DNA of 12,951 bases from an uncultured Burkholderiales bacterium (lineage in GTDB: Bacteria; Pseudomonadota; Gammaproteobacteria; Burkholderiales; Burkholderiaceae_E), in contig CAIXXI010000299.1 in NCBI GenBank assembly GCA_903923345.1, positions 1 to 12,951 on the forward strand, in the 5' to 3' direction. Every line of letters starts with the position of its first letter. The stretch's first letter is position 1. Position numbers and translations under genes: made by a program. Shown here piece after piece: positions 6,908-12,951 of the stretch. A model generated the notes under the pieces. It was not told where the DNA came from. It saw only the letters and a list, made by a program, of their open reading frames with translations, and made no database searches.

Positions 6908-7933
6908 ATGACGGATCTGTCAAAAGCGCCGATCGGCCCGGATCCGCCATTGAACGCACCGCCATTGCTGACTGCGGCGCTTGCCAGCGCAAGCACTTCT
7001 GGCGCTCCGGACGCCCCGGTGCCGCGCCGCAGCGTGCTGTTGGTCGATGACTCGCGCTTTGTGCGGGCCTCGATGGTGCGAAGCCTTGCCGACCGCTTCC
7101 ATCTTGAACAGGCCGATGGCGGCGAGAGCGCCTGGGAGCGCATCTTGCTGGACGATCGGATCGGAGCGGTTCTCAGTGATCTCGCCATGCCTAGAATCGA
7201 CGGTTTCGAATTGTTGAGCCGGGTTCGCGGTTCGCTCCTGCCGCGGATCCGTGATCTGCCCTTCGTGATCCTGTCGGGCGTCGATGACGATGTCATCCGA
7301 AGCAAGGCTCTGGACCTTGGAGCCGATCGGTTCTCGATCAAGGGCGAGGGCACGCTGGAATTGTCCGGCTGGCTTGCTTCACGACTGGCCGCCCCGGAAC
7401 CCGTCCGCATCGAGCTCTCGAACTCTCCAGACGCACCCCGTGATCAGACCATCCCGACGCCATCGCGAAGCCAGCGCGCGCTTGAGGATTGGCTGATCGG
7501 CGTCTTTTCCAGAATGAGTCCGGGCATTGATGCCCCCGCTGTGGTGTTTCGTCTCTATGCAGACGGGGTCGACGAGTTGCAGTCACGGCTGAAGCGGGGC
7601 ATTCGTGCGGCTGACGCGCTGTTTCTGGAAGGCGAGCAGACGGCCTGGCTGTGTGCGACAGGATCGGCTGCGCATTCACTGAGACTGGCCTTGCGCTTTG
7701 CAGTGCTGGCGGCAGGTCGCGAGGCCGGTGTGGCGCCGGCCGGTGCCCGGATCGAGGTCTGTCTGCAGCCCATCGACCCGCTTCAGCCCTTGGCGTGCCT
7801 GGCGCTGCTGTCTGGGCGAGAGGCCAGTCTGCCGCTGTCTTCCGGGCTGTCGATCCGGTCTGCGGCGGCTGCTTGGGGACCGGCCTGGGATTGCCAACTG
7901 CCCTGGCCAGCCGCCAGACTGCTGCTGGGGTAA
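6908..7933 (+). CDS. Response regulator with atypical C-terminal (degenerate GGDEF-like) domain
   Basis: A two-component receiver protein of 341 residues. Residues 1-40 are a Pro/Ala-rich, probably disordered leader. The receiver domain (about 41-160) has the acidic pair D47-D48 in VLLVDDSRF, phosphoacceptor D91 in VLSDLAMPRIDGFELL, switch residue S123 in VILSG and K145 in SIKGEG (without the usual Pro after Lys). So phosphorylation looks possible. Residues about 190-305 form a separate domain that is not a helix-turn-helix, HD-GYP or EAL. Its LKRGIRAADALFLEGEQTAWL stretch (228-247 plus L) recalls the R-x-x-D...GGDEF...L pattern of diguanylate cyclases, with EGEQT at the active-site turn, so it may be a catalytically dead GGDEF fold; this is inference. 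The start is supported by AGGAG at 6900-6904, close to the ATG. No histidine kinase is nearby. prpE follows 67 bp later on the same strand. Confidence 0.83.
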   Translation: MTDLSKAPIGPDPPLNAPPLLTAALASASTSGAPDAPVPRRSVLLVDDSRFVRASMVRSLADRFHLEQADGGESAWERILLDDRIGAVLSDLAMPRIDGFELLSRVRGSLLPRIRDLPFVILSGVDDDVIRSKALDLGADRFSIKGEGTLELSGWLASRLAAPEPVRIELSNSPDAPRDQTIPTPSRSQRALEDWLIGVFSRMSPGIDAPAVVFRLYADGVDELQSRLKRGIRAADALFLEGEQTAWLCATGSAAHSLRLALRFAVLAAGREAGVAPAGARIEVCLQPIDPLQPLACLALLSGREASLPLSSGLSIRSAAAAWGPAWDCQLPWPAARLLLG

Positions 7934-7940
7934 GGGCGCC

Positions 7941-7961
7941 AACGTCAGGTGAACGTCAGGT
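7941..7961 (+). repeat. Tandem 10-bp direct repeat upstream of prpE
   Basis: AACGTCAGGT occurs at 7941-7950 and again at 7952-7961, one base apart, so the period is 11 bp, about one helical turn. It ends 8 bp before a CATAAT hexamer (7970-7975) that is 5 of 6 to the -10 consensus; no good -35 is found at the normal distance. Repeats on one face of the helix just upstream of a weak promoter could be an activator site. The repeat is certain; its role is inferred. Confidence 0.55.
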
Positions 7962-7985
7962 CTTCGCTTCATAATGCTCACGCAT

Positions 7986-7993
7986 AAGGAGGG
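7986..7993 (+). promoter_or_regulatory. Strong ribosome binding site fixing the prpE start
   Basis: AAGGAGGG lies 7 bases before the ATG at 8001. It decides in favour of that codon over the in-frame ATG at 7974, which lies upstream of this site and overlaps the putative -10 element. Confidence 0.88.
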
Positions 7994-8000
7994 AGACCGC

Positions 8001-9896
8001 ATGAACTACTCGGCATTTCATCGCCGTTCAATCGACGATCGCGACGCGTTCTGGACCGAGCAAGCCTCGCTGATCGACTGGAATGCCCCGGTTCAGCAGG
8101 TCCTCGACAACAGCCGTCCGCCCTTTGCCCGTTGGTTCGTCGGTGGCACCACCAACCTGTGTCACAACGCGATCGACCGATGGGTGGCATCGCAGGGTGA
8201 TGCGCCGGCCTTGATCTTCGTCTCGACTGAAACCGGCGAAGAGCGCACCTACTCTTTCAGCGAGTTGCATCGCGAGGTGCAGCGCATGGCAGCGATCCTG
8301 CTGTCACTCGGCGTGACGCGAGGTGATCGCGTGTTGATCTACATGCCGATGATTCCCGAGGCCACCTTTGCGATGCTGGCCTGCGCTCGGATCGGAGCGA
8401 TCCATTCGGTCGTCTTTGGTGGATTCGCATCAGTCAGTCTGGCCAGCCGCATCGATGATGCGACACCGAAACTGATCATCAGCGCCGACGCCGGATCCCG
8501 CGTCGGCAAGACCATTCCCTATAAGCCTCTGCTCGATGAAGCGATCACGCTGTGTGAGCATGCGCCGCAACGGGTGCTGATGGTGGATCGTGGCCTGGTG
8601 CCGTTTACGCGGGTCGCAGGGCGTGATGAAGACTACGGCGCCTTGCGCAGCCAGCACCTCGAGGCACAGGTGCCGATCACCTGGCTGGAATCAACCGAGG
8701 TGAGTTACATCCTGTACACCTCCGGCACTACCGGACGCCCTAAGGGTGTGCAGCGTGATGTGGGCGGTTATGCCGTCGCGCTGGCTGCATCGATGAAGCA
8801 CATCTTCTGCGGCAATCCGCGTGAGACCTACTTCTGCACCAGCGATATCGGTTGGGTCGTCGGCCATTCATACATCGTCTATGGCCCCCTGATTGCGGGC
8901 ATGGCAACGGTGCTCTATGAAGGCACGCCGATTCGTCCGGATGCCGGCATCCTCTGGCAATTGGTTGAGCGCTACCGGGTCTCGGTGATGTTCTCGGCGC
9001 CGACCGCAATCCGGGTGCTCAAGAAGCAGGATCCCGCCTGGCTCAAGCGTTATGACCTGTCCAGTCTGCGCAGCCTGTTTCTGGCTGGAGAGCCGCTCGA
9101 TGAGCCGACCTCGACCTGGATTTCCGAAGGCATCGGCAAGCCGATCATCGACAATTACTGGCAGACCGAGACCGGCTGGCCGATCCTCACGCTGGCGCGA
9201 GGCGTCCAGGACATGCCGGCGCGGCTGGGCAGCCCGGGCGTGCCAATGTATGGCTATGACGTTCGGCTGCTGCACGAGCAGACCGGAGAGCCCGTCGGAC
9301 CAAACGAGAAGGGGGTGATCGCGATTGCCCAGCCCCTGCCGCCGGGGTGCATGCAAACCATCTGGGGCGACGACGCACGATTCGTCAACACCTACTTCGA
9401 GAGCATCCCGGGGCAGCAGGTCTATTCGACATTTGACTGGGGCATCCGCGATGAAGACGGGTATTACTTCATCCTGGGTCGCACCGACGACGTCATCAAT
9501 GTGGCTGGCCACCGTCTGGGGACCCGAGAGATCGAAGAGTCCATCAATGGCCATCCGGCGGTGGCCGAGTGCGCCGTGGTTGGTGTGGCCGATGCGCTGA
9601 AGGGGCAGGTGGCGGTTGCATTCGCGGTGGTGCGCGACGCGGCCGTTGTCGCGCAGGCTGACCAGCGCCGTGCCCTGGAAGGCCAGGTCATGGCTCAGGT
9701 CGATCGTCAGCTCGGCGCGGTGGCGCGTCCATCCCGGGTGTACTTTGTGACGGTCCTTCCCAAAACCCGTTCGGGCAAGGTGCTGCGGCGCGCGATTCAG
9801 GCACTGTGCGAGGGCCGCGACACCGGTGACCTGGCCACGATCGAAGATCCGGGTGCGCTGGATGGATTGCGCCAGGCGCTGACCGCGTCGTCCTAA
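8001..9896 (+). CDS. prpE: Propionyl-CoA synthetase PrpE
   Basis: Acyl-CoA synthetase (ANL superfamily) that activates propionate with ATP and CoA through a propionyl-AMP intermediate, in the cytoplasm. The 631 residues match the family length. Motifs in order are the P-loop YTSGTTGRPKGV (239-250), NYWQTETGWPI (385-395), TFDWGIRDEDGYYF (477-490), GRTDDVINVAGHRLGTREIEE (493-513) and PKTRSGKVLRRA (587-598). K593 is the C-terminal catalytic lysine, almost exactly where it lies in Salmonella PrpE; in that family it is controlled by reversible acylation. NYWQTETGWPI and FDWGIRDEDGYYF point to PrpE rather than acetyl-CoA synthetase, but activity on acetate or butyrate cannot be excluded. No methylcitrate-cycle genes (prpB, prpC) are in the window, so this copy stands alone. 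It follows the response regulator by 67 bp and its stop overlaps that of srkA. Confidence 0.94.
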   Translation: MNYSAFHRRSIDDRDAFWTEQASLIDWNAPVQQVLDNSRPPFARWFVGGTTNLCHNAIDRWVASQGDAPALIFVSTETGEERTYSFSELHREVQRMAAILLSLGVTRGDRVLIYMPMIPEATFAMLACARIGAIHSVVFGGFASVSLASRIDDATPKLIISADAGSRVGKTIPYKPLLDEAITLCEHAPQRVLMVDRGLVPFTRVAGRDEDYGALRSQHLEAQVPITWLESTEVSYILYTSGTTGRPKGVQRDVGGYAVALAASMKHIFCGNPRETYFCTSDIGWVVGHSYIVYGPLIAGMATVLYEGTPIRPDAGILWQLVERYRVSVMFSAPTAIRVLKKQDPAWLKRYDLSSLRSLFLAGEPLDEPTSTWISEGIGKPIIDNYWQTETGWPILTLARGVQDMPARLGSPGVPMYGYDVRLLHEQTGEPVGPNEKGVIAIAQPLPPGCMQTIWGDDARFVNTYFESIPGQQVYSTFDWGIRDEDGYYFILGRTDDVINVAGHRLGTREIEESINGHPAVAECAVVGVADALKGQVAVAFAVVRDAAVVAQADQRRALEGQVMAQVDRQLGAVARPSRVYFVTVLPKTRSGKVLRRAIQALCEGRDTGDLATIEDPGALDGLRQALTASS

Positions 9897-10906
9897 GGCA
9901 GATCCAGCGCCGGTTCCGACATCGCCGCGATCTGCTCGCGCAGCTCCAGGATGCGATCCTGCCAATACCGCGCGGCGCCGAACCATGGGAATGCAGCGGG
10001 AAAGGCAGGGTCGCTCCAGCGCCGAGCGATCCAGGCACTGTAGTGAATCAGACGCAGGGTGCGCAGCGGCTCGATCAACTGCAATTCGCGACGATCGAAG
10101 TCCATGAAGTCGCGATAGCCCTCCAGTACATCGATCATCTGCCGTGACATGTCGGAGCGGTCTCCGGACAGCAACATCCAGAGGTCCTGGATCGCCGGGC
10201 CATTGCAGGCATCGTCGAAGTCGACGAAGTGCGGCCCGTCGTCTGTCCACAGCACATTGCCCGCATGGCAGTCGCCATGAAGCCGCAGGGTTCTGATCGG
10301 GCCGGTTCGCTCAAAGGCCTGGCTGACGGCCTCAAGGCACTGATCGACAGCCGCTCGCCAGGACGGCAGCAGATCCCTCGGAATGTGTGCATGCGCAAGC
10401 AGCCAATCGCGCGGCTCGGTCCCGAAGCGGTGGATGTCCAGCCTGGGGCGATGGTCGAAGGGCCGAACCGATCCGAGCGCATGAATGCGCCCGATAAATC
10501 GACCGATCCACTCGAGTGTCTCGGGATCATCGAGTTCCGGTGCGCGTCCGCCGCGCCTGGGATAGACGGCAAAGCGAAACCCGCCATGCTCGTGCAAGGT
10601 GGAACTTGGGTCGATGATGCCTTGCAGCGGTGCGACCACCGGAACCTCTGCCTCGTTCAACTCGAGGGTGAACCGGTGCTCTTCAAGGATTTGCTCGGAA
10701 GTCCAGCGCTCCGGTCGGTAAAATTTCGCGACAACCGATTGCCCGTCTTCGAGCCAAACCTGATAGACGCGGTTCTCATAGCTGTTCAAGGCGAGGAACC
10801 GCCCATCGCCCCGCCAACCCGCAGACTGCAGGGCATCCAGGATCGCATCCGGCCCGAGTCGATCGAAGGGATGCTGCGAAGGCGCTGATGCTTCATCTGG
10901 GTTCAT
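9893..10906 (-). CDS. srkA: Stress response kinase A (YihE/SrkA family)
   Basis: Ser/Thr protein kinase of the APH-like fold; in E. coli the homologue YihE/SrkA protects cells during stress-induced death, being linked to the Cpx response and MazEF-type lethality. The 337 residues are normal length. Visible are the glycine-loop substitute LNSYENRVYQVW (40-51, with S42 matching the E. coli S36), K61 in VVAKFYRPERW, catalytic D212 and N217 in RLHGDCHAGNVLW (208-220), and the metal-binding D229 in FVDFDDA followed by GPAIQDLWMLLSG (236-248). All catalytic residues are present. The ATG at 10906 has no strong ribosome binding site, but nothing better is near the conserved start of homology. It is convergent with prpE, overlapping by 4 bp at the stops, and divergent from the ElyC/YdcF-like gene. 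Confidence 0.94.
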   Translation of the reverse strand: MNPDEASAPSQHPFDRLGPDAILDALQSAGWRGDGRFLALNSYENRVYQVWLEDGQSVVAKFYRPERWTSEQILEEHRFTLELNEAEVPVVAPLQGIIDPSSTLHEHGGFRFAVYPRRGGRAPELDDPETLEWIGRFIGRIHALGSVRPFDHRPRLDIHRFGTEPRDWLLAHAHIPRDLLPSWRAAVDQCLEAVSQAFERTGPIRTLRLHGDCHAGNVLWTDDGPHFVDFDDACNGPAIQDLWMLLSGDRSDMSRQMIDVLEGYRDFMDFDRRELQLIEPLRTLRLIHYSAWIARRWSDPAFPAAFPWFGAARYWQDRILELREQIAAMSEPALDLP

Positions 10907-10933
10907 CGGTCGATTCTATGCGCCTGCAGCACT

Positions 10934-11797
10934 GTGCCGCAGGGTCCGTTTAAACTGCTGCGCTCTCGACCGCTCACTGCACCGCCATTTTTCCCGGAGC
11001 CTGATCTGGATTTTTTCGAACTGAAGCGGGTCCTGCGCACGCTGCTCCTGCCGCCTGCCGGCCCATTGCTGATGGCGCTGATCGGGGTGCTGCTGCTGCG
11101 TCGATGGCCAAGAGCGGGTGCCCGCATGGCACTGGCAGGCATCGTTTTCGCCTGGTTGCTGTCGACTCCAGTGATGGCCGATTTTCTGGTCGGCCACCTT
11201 GAGCGTGATCAGCGCCCCCTCGATGCAGCCAAGCTGGCCAGCGTGCGAGCAGGCCCCAATCCGCCCCGGGCGGTGGTGATCCTGGGCGGTGGTGCCCTGC
11301 GGGACGGCGATTTTTCGCCAGGCCGGGAGCACCTGCACGGCAGAACTCTGGAACGCGTGATGGCGGGTGCACAGGTCGCACGCATCAGCGGCCTGCCAGT
11401 GCTGGTGACGGGCGGGCGACCGCCCTGGCTCAAACATTCCGAAGCCGAATTGATGCGCCGGGTCCTTGAAAGCGAGTTGTCACGCAAGGTCAGGTGGCTC
11501 GAGGATGATTCGCGAGACACCGAGGAAAATGCGCGATTTTCGGCGCGATTGCTGAAAAAAGACGGCATTGACTCGATCATTCTGGTCACGCACGCCTACC
11601 ACATGCCCCGTGCGGTGAAGTCTTTCGAGGCGGCCGGGCTGAAGGTGCTGGCCGCTCCCCACGACTGGAAAGGTGCCCAGCCTGCCTGGCTCGATCCCTC
11701 TGATTGGGTGCCCAGCGCGCTGGATGTCGAAACGGTCTGGCTTGCGACCCATGAATTGCTGGGGGACGTGTGGTATCGGCTTCGCGGTTATTTTTGA
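10934..11797 (+). CDS. DUF218 (YdcF/ElyC-like) inner-membrane protein
   Basis: Member of the DUF218 family; the E. coli relative ElyC affects envelope and peptidoglycan integrity, though no reaction is established. Two hydrophobic segments (about 37-55 and 64-82 counted from the GTG) precede the DUF218 domain (about 110-285). Family motifs are AVVILGGG (113-120), GLPVLVTGG (153-161), SEAELM (169-174), SRDTEENA (193-200) and ILVTHAYHMPRA (216-227). The start is uncertain. The GTG at 10934 is the longest choice but adds about 24 residues of non-conserved sequence. Homology seems to begin near L25, a CTG codon at 11006 with CGGAG 6 bases upstream, giving a 263-residue product. No ATG lies between. 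The UMF1-type transporter gene follows 9 bp after the stop, suggesting an operon. The family call is firm; the start is not. Confidence 0.88.
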   Translation: MPQGPFKLLRSRPLTAPPFFPEPDLDFFELKRVLRTLLLPPAGPLLMALIGVLLLRRWPRAGARMALAGIVFAWLLSTPVMADFLVGHLERDQRPLDAAKLASVRAGPNPPRAVVILGGGALRDGDFSPGREHLHGRTLERVMAGAQVARISGLPVLVTGGRPPWLKHSEAELMRRVLESELSRKVRWLEDDSRDTEENARFSARLLKKDGIDSIILVTHAYHMPRAVKSFEAAGLKVLAAPHDWKGAQPAWLDPSDWVPSALDVETVWLATHELLGDVWYRLRGYF

Positions 11798-11806
11798 GAC
11801 ATCTCC

Positions 11807-12951
11807 ATGGCCTTGTTTGATCGATCCGCACTGCAGCCCGGTGTTGCGCCACGCGAGGTTTTCGCCTGGTCGCTTTATGACTTTGCCAATTCCGGTTACA
11901 CCACGGTCGTACTGACGGCGGTCTTCAATTCCTACTTTGTGGGGGTTGTGGCCCAGAAGGCCGATTGGGCGACGCTCGCCTGGACTCTGGCACTGGCTGC
12001 ATCAAACATCGCAGTGATGTTCAGCATGCCGGTGATTGGCGCATGGGCCGACCTGCATGCCGCCAAGAAACGGCTGCTGGCTGTGTCCACCATCGGATGT
12101 GTCGTGGCCACGGCGGCGCTGGCAGCGTGTGGCCAGGGTGATGTCGCCCTGGCGATGGTCGTCGTAGCGGTGTCGAATTACTTTTTCTCGATCGGCGAGG
12201 CGCTGGCCGCAGCATTCCTGCCTGAACTGGCCCGCCATGAAACCCTCGGAAAGGTGTCCGGCTGGGCCTGGAGTTTCGGGTTTTTTGGTGGGATGTTGTC
12301 GCTGGGTCTGTGTCTGGCCTGGGTGATTGCTGCGCAGGCGCGCGGTGAGCCCGCTTCCCAGTTCGTGCCGGTCACCATGCTCATCGTGGCCGCAGTCTTT
12401 GCGCTGGCCGCGGTGCCGACATTCCTGATCCTGCGCGAGCGCGGAAGGGCGCAAGCAGGTCGTGAATCCGGTGGTGCGGTAACGGCTCAATCAGTGGGCG
12501 CCTTGTCGCAGGTCCTTCGAACCGTGCATCAGGCGCGGCAGTTCCAGGATTTCTGGCGCCTGATGTGGTGCGGAACCGCGTACTTCGCGGGCATTTCCGT
12601 GGTGATTGCGCTCGCTGCGGTGTATGCCGAAGAGGCCATGGGGTTCAAGCAGCAAGACACCATGATGCTGATCTTTCTAGTCAACATCGCCGCCGCGCTC
12701 GGTGCTTTTGCATTTGGGTATGCCCAGGATCGAATCGGCCACAAACGCGCTCTGGCCATCACCTTGTTGGGCTGGATCCTGATGGTGCTGATCGCAGCCC
12801 TGACCACCAGCGTCGCGATGTTCTGGCTCGCAGCGGTCATTGCCGGCCTGTGCATGGGCTCAAGCCAATCATGCGGCCGTGCGATGGTCGGCTATCTCAC
12901 GCCGGCCTCGCAACTCGCCGAGTTCTTCGGACTCTGGGCACTGGCAACCCG
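11807..12951 (+). CDS. Major facilitator superfamily transporter, UMF1 (Atg22-like) type, 3' end outside window
   Basis: Integral inner-membrane permease; 381 residues are visible with no stop before the window ends, against roughly 420-470 for the family. The N-terminal motif FAWSLYDFANSGYTTVV (19-35) is the mark of UMF1/Atg22-like proteins. Many hydrophobic segments follow, with two MFS loop motifs: GAWADLHAAKKR in the first half and GYAQDRIGHKRAL (about 304-316) in the second. A hydrophilic central loop (about 205-240) separates the two halves. The substrate is unknown; yeast Atg22 exports amino acids, but that does not transfer securely to bacteria. The ATG at 11807 is 9 bp after the DUF218 gene's stop and has only a weak upstream GAGA, so translation may depend on coupling. 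The family is confident, the transported molecule is not known. Confidence 0.9.
   Translation, partial: MALFDRSALQPGVAPREVFAWSLYDFANSGYTTVVLTAVFNSYFVGVVAQKADWATLAWTLALAASNIAVMFSMPVIGAWADLHAAKKRLLAVSTIGCVVATAALAACGQGDVALAMVVVAVSNYFFSIGEALAAAFLPELARHETLGKVSGWAWSFGFFGGMLSLGLCLAWVIAAQARGEPASQFVPVTMLIVAAVFALAAVPTFLILRERGRAQAGRESGGAVTAQSVGALSQVLRTVHQARQFQDFWRLMWCGTAYFAGISVVIALAAVYAEEAMGFKQQDTMMLIFLVNIAAALGAFAFGYAQDRIGHKRALAITLLGWILMVLIAALTTSVAMFWLAAVIAGLCMGSSQSCGRAMVGYLTPASQLAEFFGLWALAT

Noticed and set aside
7974..8000. Upstream ATG that would lengthen PrpE by 9 residues
   Set aside because: It has no ribosome binding site and precedes the strong AAGGAGGG that serves the ATG at 8001; MNYSAFHRRSI is a typical PrpE beginning.
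8868..10250. A 460-codon open frame on the minus strand, antisense to prpE and running into srkA
   Set aside because: Both prpE and srkA are unmistakable by motif over this stretch. The antisense product is rich in Arg, His and Pro without any domain pattern, as expected for shadow frames in GC-rich DNA.
10948..10955. GTTTAAAC palindrome near the start of the DUF218 gene
   Set aside because: An 8-bp palindrome alone is weak evidence. It could contribute a poor -10, but no matching -35 was found.
1..12951. Search for CRISPR arrays, tRNA or rRNA genes, insertion sequences, phage or toxin-antitoxin modules and riboswitches
   Set aside because: Nothing credible was seen. Genes cover nearly the whole window and base composition looks even, with no sign of recent transfer.

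Overview
The window is a dense, GC-rich stretch of bacterial chromosome with twelve protein genes, two of them cut by the window edges. It most likely comes from a betaproteobacterium, probably of the order Burkholderiales. The evidence for that is the lolD / TatD-family / comEC order, a polyhydroxybutyrate-type D-3-hydroxybutyrate dehydrogenase, a PrpE-type propionyl-CoA synthetase and uniformly GC-rich codon use. The genus cannot be fixed from the sequence. No transposase, integrase, phage gene, tRNA, rRNA or CRISPR array was seen, and no gene-free stretch exceeds about 180 bases.

Left block (1-3716, + strand): the 3' part of lolD (lipoprotein-release ATPase), a YjjV-like TatD-family metal-dependent hydrolase and a full-length comEC (DNA uptake channel with a metallo-beta-lactamase domain). 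They are closely spaced and probably one transcription unit. comEC meets bdhA tail to tail with 3 bases between their stop codons.

Middle block (3720-6886): bdhA (3-hydroxybutyrate to acetoacetate) is divergent from a YoaB-like RidA-family gene across about 175 bp. Next come a periplasmic ferric-iron-binding protein with no permease or ATPase beside it, and an exported NlpC/P60 cysteine peptidase, both on the minus strand. The 95 bp between these last two is the best regulatory site in the window. It holds a short terminator-like stem plus T-run, a sigma70 promoter with a perfect TATAAT, and a perfect 8-bp-arm inverted repeat resembling a Fur box that overlaps the -10 and the predicted transcription start.

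Right block (6908-12951): a response regulator with a recognisable receiver domain and an unusual C-terminal domain that may be a degenerate GGDEF fold. It is followed on the same strand by prpE (propionyl-CoA synthetase), preceded by a tandem 10-bp repeat and a strong ribosome binding site. prpE and the convergent srkA (stress-response kinase) overlap by 4 bp through their stop codons. Divergent from srkA is a DUF218/ElyC-YdcF-type inner-membrane protein whose start is doubtful. It is followed 9 bp later by a UMF1-type (Atg22-like) major facilitator gene that runs off the window.

Functionally this is mostly core chromosome: envelope maintenance, competence, short-chain acyl metabolism (3-hydroxybutyrate and propionate), iron acquisition and stress response. 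I found no convincing new multi-gene system. The points most worth following are the response regulator's output domain, the compact Fur-type control region, the repeat upstream of prpE and the elyC-like gene's start.
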